Shown here: positions 22,518 through 25,647 of the stretch, piece after piece
Numbering within the stretch: position 1 is the first letter of the stretch
How the letters are laid out: each line of letters begins with the position of its first letter
Assembly (NCBI GenBank): GCA_034437215.1
Contig: DAOTVC010000126.1
Span: 1-25,647 of the forward strand
From: DAOTVC01 sp034437215
GTDB lineage: Bacteria > Chloroflexota > Anaerolineae > B4-G1 > SLSP01
Length of the DNA stretch: 25,647 bases
Direction: 5' to 3'
Translations under genes and position numbers: made by a program
The notes under the pieces: generated by a model
The model's database searches: none
Seen by the model: the letters and a program-made list of their open reading frames with translations, nothing else
Told to the model about the DNA's origin: nothing

Positions 22518-24779
22518 TTAGGGGGGCGTGCTTTGGAGGGCCGGCTTGGGGAGAGAGAACGCATCGTGGGTGAGTGGCTCTCCTCCATGGCTTGCCGGCA
22601 GACGGAGACCGCTTTCGGGATCGTAGAGCCCAACGGCGACCGAGAGCTCTTCGCTGGTGAAGGACAGGGGGAGAAGGTGGATATCGTGGACGACATCGCC
22701 CGGCAGCCACAGCGAGGTGGGGAAGGCGCCCGCCAGGGGAGGGCCGTCTCCCGTACTGACCAACTCACCCCCGGCATCGTAGGCGTGGACGAAGACGGTA
22801 TATCGACGTTCGAGCGGGGCCAATGTTTCCCAGCAGAGGTGCACCTCTTGGCCCGCCTCGACCGGTGTGGCCCAGGCATGGGTCAGGGCCACCCGGTCTC
22901 CAAAGACGGGTGAGGTGGGCAAGGCATTCTCTTCGGGACAGGAGGGCGCAGCCGTGCCGGGGACCCGCAGGGTGGTCAACACTGCAGCATTCCCCAGATC
23001 CAGCCCCTCCCTGGTCACCTGCAGCCGATGTTCTTCGGGGTCGAGAAGAGCAACTTGCAGCTCCCAGGCCTGGGTGCTGAAGGTGCTCTCTGGAAGGGGG
23101 ATGAGATAGCGATCCCTGACGATGCGCTCTGTGGGCCAAGCGGAGGTCGGGAGGTTGCCCTTGCCGGGCCAGTGGTGGTAGCTGAGGCGCAGAGTGTTAT
23201 CCCCGGGGCGGGATGATACCAGCTGTAGAACCAACAGGAGGTCCTCCTCCAACGTCTCCAGCGCTTGCCACTCGAGTGTGATCGCGAGGGAGGGGCGGCA
23301 GTAGGTCGAGGAGGCAAACCAGCACGCCGCTCGTGGTCGAACGATCTCTGCATGATAACCCTGCAGACGTACCCGCTCCCCAAAGGTCAACTCCACCTGC
23401 TGACTTGAGCTCATCAGCTCCGATACGAGAGGGGGAGGGGCGAAGATGTAGACCGGTCCGAGCAGGAGGGAGATGAGTCCCCCTAGCGCCAGGGCGACAG
23501 CACCGAGACGCGCAAGGGGCAGGCGCAGAGACGCTTCCAGAGCATACCAGCCGGCGGCGAGGAGGATCGCCAACGCTGCGGCGGCAGGGAAGAGCAGCCG
23601 CCCTCCGGTAGCCGGGGTAGTGGCGTTCCAGCGGATCCACGCCGCTACAATGAGGACGAACCAGGCGATCAGAAGGAGGAGACCGCCGCGTTGGGCGCGG
23701 GAGAAGTACGGCCCGTGGAGGGCAAGGCCCAATAGCCCACCCGCGAGCAGGGTGAAAAAGGGCCAGTAGAGCAGGCGTGGGTAGAAGGTGCAGGGGAGCT
23801 GACCCCAGTAGGAGAGAGCCATCAACCGCACCGTGCCCCAGAAGCTCCCCGAACTCGCCTGGCGCCCCACCTTCTCCAGCATGGGCTCCAGCGCTGTTAG
23901 ATCGCCGTAGAGAGCGTAGTTGCGCAATAACCAGGGGGTCAGCAAGGTCAGGGCCGGGAGGGCGATCAAGAGGCCCCAGAGGATGAGGCGCGGCAGGGGT
24001 GGGCGTTCCCGGACTGCGTAGGCTACAAGCACCCCTGCGGAGAGGCCTAAGAGGCCCAGCCCGCTGAGCTTGCTCAAGCCTGCTAGTCCCGTAAGGGTCC
24101 CTAGGGCGAGAAGTCGTCCTGTAGTAGGCCCTCTCTGCCACAGATCCAGCAGAAGCACGAGCGTCCAAGTCGCCAGTGGGGTGACCAGGTTGTCGTTGTT
24201 GACCCCGGCCGACAGCAGGAGAAACTGGGGGTTGAAGGCGACGATGGCAGAGGATAGCAGCGGGATGGTGGTGCGTGGGAAAAGGCGCTGGGCCAGAACC
24301 CAGGTGCCGGCTACCGTAGCCGTCTGCAGCAGCAGGGAGAGCCAGCGTAGCCCGTGAACGGTGCGGCGGTGCCCGGGTGCTGCGAGCTCATCGTGGGGAT
24401 GGCGCTCCCAGGTCGCTTTGTTATAGAAGGTGTCGGAGAGGCCACATTCGACACTGCGACCGGGTACGGGGGTCGCTTCGGGGGGAGCGGTGGATAATCC
24501 CAGAAGTCGTACCCAGAGAGCACCGAGGATGTGGTAGAGGGGCGGCTGGGAGGCCTCCTGGCGGACATGATACCCGGCTGCCTCCGCTTCACCGTGAACG
24601 GGAAGGCGTCTCTCCACTGCAATGTGGCGGATGACCTCGGTGTGCTCCAGCTCGTCGAGGTTCTCGTACGCAGGGACATTCACGTTCCAGGCTAGGGCAA
24701 GGACGCTAAAGGTCAGCAGGAGAAGCAGCAGCCCGTGCGGGATGTTGCGAGAGGGGTGAGCCCGCGTTACTGAAAACAT
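22518..24779 (-). CDS. GT-C membrane glycosyltransferase with duplicated C-terminal beta modules (paralogue)
   Basis: This 753-residue protein has the same architecture as the gene at 18849-21062. A membrane domain comes first (about 12-440) with YENLDELEHTEVIRHIAVE in the first outer loop and QEASQPPLYHILGALW as second block, then a large outer-face region. The C-terminal 300 residues contain two copies of the same beta module, recognisable by LPTSAWPTERIVRDRYLIPLP and FPTSLWLPGDVVHDIHLLPLS, each preceded by FGERVRL or FGDRVAL. ATG 24779 is preferred over a GTG at 24812 because it begins 2 nt after the stop of the upstream gene, suggesting coupling; neither has a clear ribosome-binding site. 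It is expected to transfer sugars at the outer membrane face; donor and acceptor are unknown. Confidence 0.83.
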   Translation of the reverse strand: MFSVTRAHPSRNIPHGLLLLLLTFSVLALAWNVNVPAYENLDELEHTEVIRHIAVERRLPVHGEAEAAGYHVRQEASQPPLYHILGALWVRLLGLSTAPPEATPVPGRSVECGLSDTFYNKATWERHPHDELAAPGHRRTVHGLRWLSLLLQTATVAGTWVLAQRLFPRTTIPLLSSAIVAFNPQFLLLSAGVNNDNLVTPLATWTLVLLLDLWQRGPTTGRLLALGTLTGLAGLSKLSGLGLLGLSAGVLVAYAVRERPPLPRLILWGLLIALPALTLLTPWLLRNYALYGDLTALEPMLEKVGRQASSGSFWGTVRLMALSYWGQLPCTFYPRLLYWPFFTLLAGGLLGLALHGPYFSRAQRGGLLLLIAWFVLIVAAWIRWNATTPATGGRLLFPAAAALAILLAAGWYALEASLRLPLARLGAVALALGGLISLLLGPVYIFAPPPLVSELMSSSQQVELTFGERVRLQGYHAEIVRPRAACWFASSTYCRPSLAITLEWQALETLEEDLLLVLQLVSSRPGDNTLRLSYHHWPGKGNLPTSAWPTERIVRDRYLIPLPESTFSTQAWELQVALLDPEEHRLQVTREGLDLGNAAVLTTLRVPGTAAPSCPEENALPTSPVFGDRVALTHAWATPVEAGQEVHLCWETLAPLERRYTVFVHAYDAGGELVSTGDGPPLAGAFPTSLWLPGDVVHDIHLLPLSFTSEELSVAVGLYDPESGLRLPASHGGEPLTHDAFSLPKPALQSTPP

Positions 24780-24781
24780 GT

Positions 24782-25168
24782 CTACGCCAGCCAAGCTCGT
24801 GCTGCTGCCCACGCCTTGCGTCGCCCTCTATCCAGTACCACGGTATGCCCGCCCTCTTCCAGATAGAGGATCTCGTGGGGCCGCCGAGGCGAGCAGCAAT
24901 ACGCCTTACACAACTTCCGCAACCGCCCCAATCCCTCACGTACATCTTGGACCCACTCCTGCCAACCGACGCTCTTCAGATCCTCCGGACAGGTGCCGTG
25001 GCCCTGTAGGCGAATCCCGTAGACGGTCATACCCGCTGCGTGGAGATACTCCCCCAAGGGGCGCATCTCCTGGGATGAGGTGAGATCGCCGTGGACCAGT
25101 AGAATCCCCGATTCGCTCCCCGGCAGGAAAAAAGACTCTAAATTTGGTTGCTCACTCTTGATAGACAC
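24782..25168 (-). pseudogene. alpha/beta hydrolase (carboxylesterase/Est30-like) with internal deletion
   Basis: This is an open frame of 128 codons from GTG 25168. Residues 21-85 match the N-terminal half of a ~250-residue monoglyceride-lipase/Est30-type hydrolase: ILLVHGDLTSSQEMRPLGEYL (oxyanion region), then YGIRLQGHGTCPEDL and GWQEWVQDVREGL. Immediately after RLRKLC the frame passes to a C-terminal end, HEILYLEEGGHTVVLDRGRRKAW, with the catalytic-His motif GGHTVVLD. The central ~110-130 residues, including the GxSxG nucleophile elbow and the acid residue, are absent, so no activity is expected. A good promoter with a 3-nt leader drives it, and it ends 2 nt before the glycosyltransferase start, so it may survive as a translated leader for that gene. 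Confidence 0.65.
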
Positions 25169-25177
25169 TCTGGGGGC

Positions 25178-25205
25178 AGTATAACAAGCCCCCCCATTCT
25201 GGCAA
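25178..25205 (-). promoter_or_regulatory. sigma-70-type promoter, predicted leaderless
   Basis: On the minus strand: TTGCCA (25200-25205), 16-bp spacer, TATACT (25178-25183). The predicted +1 near 25171 is three nucleotides before GTG 25168, the same geometry as the promoter at 16035-16062. Confidence 0.65.
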
Positions 25206-25208
25206 ATG

Positions 25209-25240
25209 CAAAACCGCCCCGATCCTGTGATCAGGGCGGT
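25209..25240 (-). terminator. rho-independent terminator of the OsmC-like gene
   Basis: On the minus strand the arms at 25229-25240 and 25213-25224 pair at 11 of 12 positions plus one G-T pair, with a 4-nt loop. The stem is followed by TTTTGC. It separates the OsmC-like gene from the promoter of the hydrolase remnant. Confidence 0.78.
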
Positions 25241-25254
25241 GGGCTGCGCGAGCT

Positions 25255-25647
25255 CTAGAGCAACGTCGCGTTGAGGCTGATCTCCACCCCCGCCAGTGCC
25301 TTGGAAACCGGACAGTTTGCCTTGGCATCTTGCGCGTGCTTCATGAAGGTCTCTTTGTCGATTCCCGGAACCTGGGCTTTGGTATCGAGGGTGATGTGGG
25401 TGATAGCGGAGCCGCCGTCCGTCGTCTCCAACTCGACCGTAGCCTTCGTCTCGATCCGCTCCGGCTCGTAACCCGCTTGCGTCAGCCCCAGACTGAGCGC
25501 CATGGAGAAGCAGCCGGCGTTAGCGGCCCCGATGAGCTCTTCCGGATTGGTACCTTTACCCTCTTCGAAGCGAGAGCTGAAGGAGTATGCCCCCTCAAAA
25601 GCTCCGCCTCCGAACGCCATGGTTCCCTTGCCTTCTTTGAGTGTCCC
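25255..25647 (-). CDS. OsmC-family peroxidase (5' end outside window)
   Basis: 130 residues are visible. The frame remains open to the right edge: nine codons before ATG 25620 encode GTLKEGKGT, which matches the N-terminal strand region of OsmC, so 25620 is internal rather than the start. Family landmarks are YSFSSRFEEGKGTNPEELIGAANAGCFSMALS (peroxidatic Cys on the long helix, with the Arg and Glu that activate it) and ANCPVSKAL near the C-terminus (resolving Cys). OsmC/Ohr proteins reduce organic hydroperoxides using thiol reductants in the cytoplasm and are usually stress-induced. The spacing of NPEELI and the 'NCPVSKAL' block favour OsmC over Ohr. An intrinsic terminator follows. Its promoter is off-window. 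Confidence 0.92.
   Translation of the reverse strand, partial: GTLKEGKGTMAFGGGAFEGAYSFSSRFEEGKGTNPEELIGAANAGCFSMALSLGLTQAGYEPERIETKATVELETTDGGSAITHITLDTKAQVPGIDKETFMKHAQDAKANCPVSKALAGVEISLNATLL

Overview
This is a high-GC bacterial window with short intergenic gaps and many 4-bp ATGA/GTGA gene overlaps. It most resembles a Chloroflexota (Anaerolineae-like) chromosome. The case rests on large PMT/ArnT-like membrane glycosyltransferases with C-terminal beta modules, a membrane-anchored protein carrying a 'YFPLISR'-type motif near its C-terminal domain (a motif I recall as frequent in that phylum), two enzymes of families that often use coenzyme F420, and a tungsten/molybdenum-type aldehyde ferredoxin oxidoreductase. 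No rRNA, tRNA or marker gene was found, so the assignment is an inference.

Layout. (1) 1-2590, plus strand: the 3' end of a CPBP membrane protease, a 76-aa orphan protein, and an ABC-2 exporter ATPase and permease, probably one operon. (2) 2.7-5.2 kb: an F420-type LLM oxidoreductase, a YtxH-like membrane protein, a small unknown protein and a PPOX/F420-type flavin-binding protein, separated by bidirectional hairpin terminators. (3) 5.2-8.4 kb, minus strand: aldehyde ferredoxin oxidoreductase, then a MoaD/ThiS-like sulfur carrier ending in Gly-Gly, then an archaemetzincin-type protease. (4) 8.3-14.0 kb, plus strand: a membrane glycosyltransferase, a tight DksA-like/lspA/RluA-like operon behind a structured leader, a nitrilase homologue and an APH-like kinase. 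The RluA-like and nitrilase-like proteins both lack the catalytic residue of their family. (5) 14.1-16.0 kb, minus strand: an acetyltransferase homologue and a zinc-ribbon/TPR protein. (6) clpB at 16.2-18.8 kb. (7) 18.8-25.2 kb, minus strand: two large glycosyltransferases, an anchored carbohydrate-binding-like protein and an internally deleted alpha/beta hydrolase. (8) An OsmC-like peroxidase gene running off the right edge.

The clearest mobile signal is a pair of ~110-bp MITE-like elements in opposite orientations (14143-14248 and 22165-22277). They share terminal inverted repeats starting GGGTGTGTT. The first is flanked by a perfect 9-bp direct repeat (AAAACCGAT) and the second by a decayed 7/9 one. 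A different palindromic repeat lies at 22357-22488. Several minus-strand promoters can be read directly. Two of them place the -10 box exactly 9 nt before the start codon, which predicts leaderless mRNAs.

The parts most worth follow-up are the mobile repeat pair, the two adjacent apparent pseudoenzymes, the oxidoreductase/sulfur-carrier/metalloprotease cluster and the structured leader of the DksA-lspA operon.
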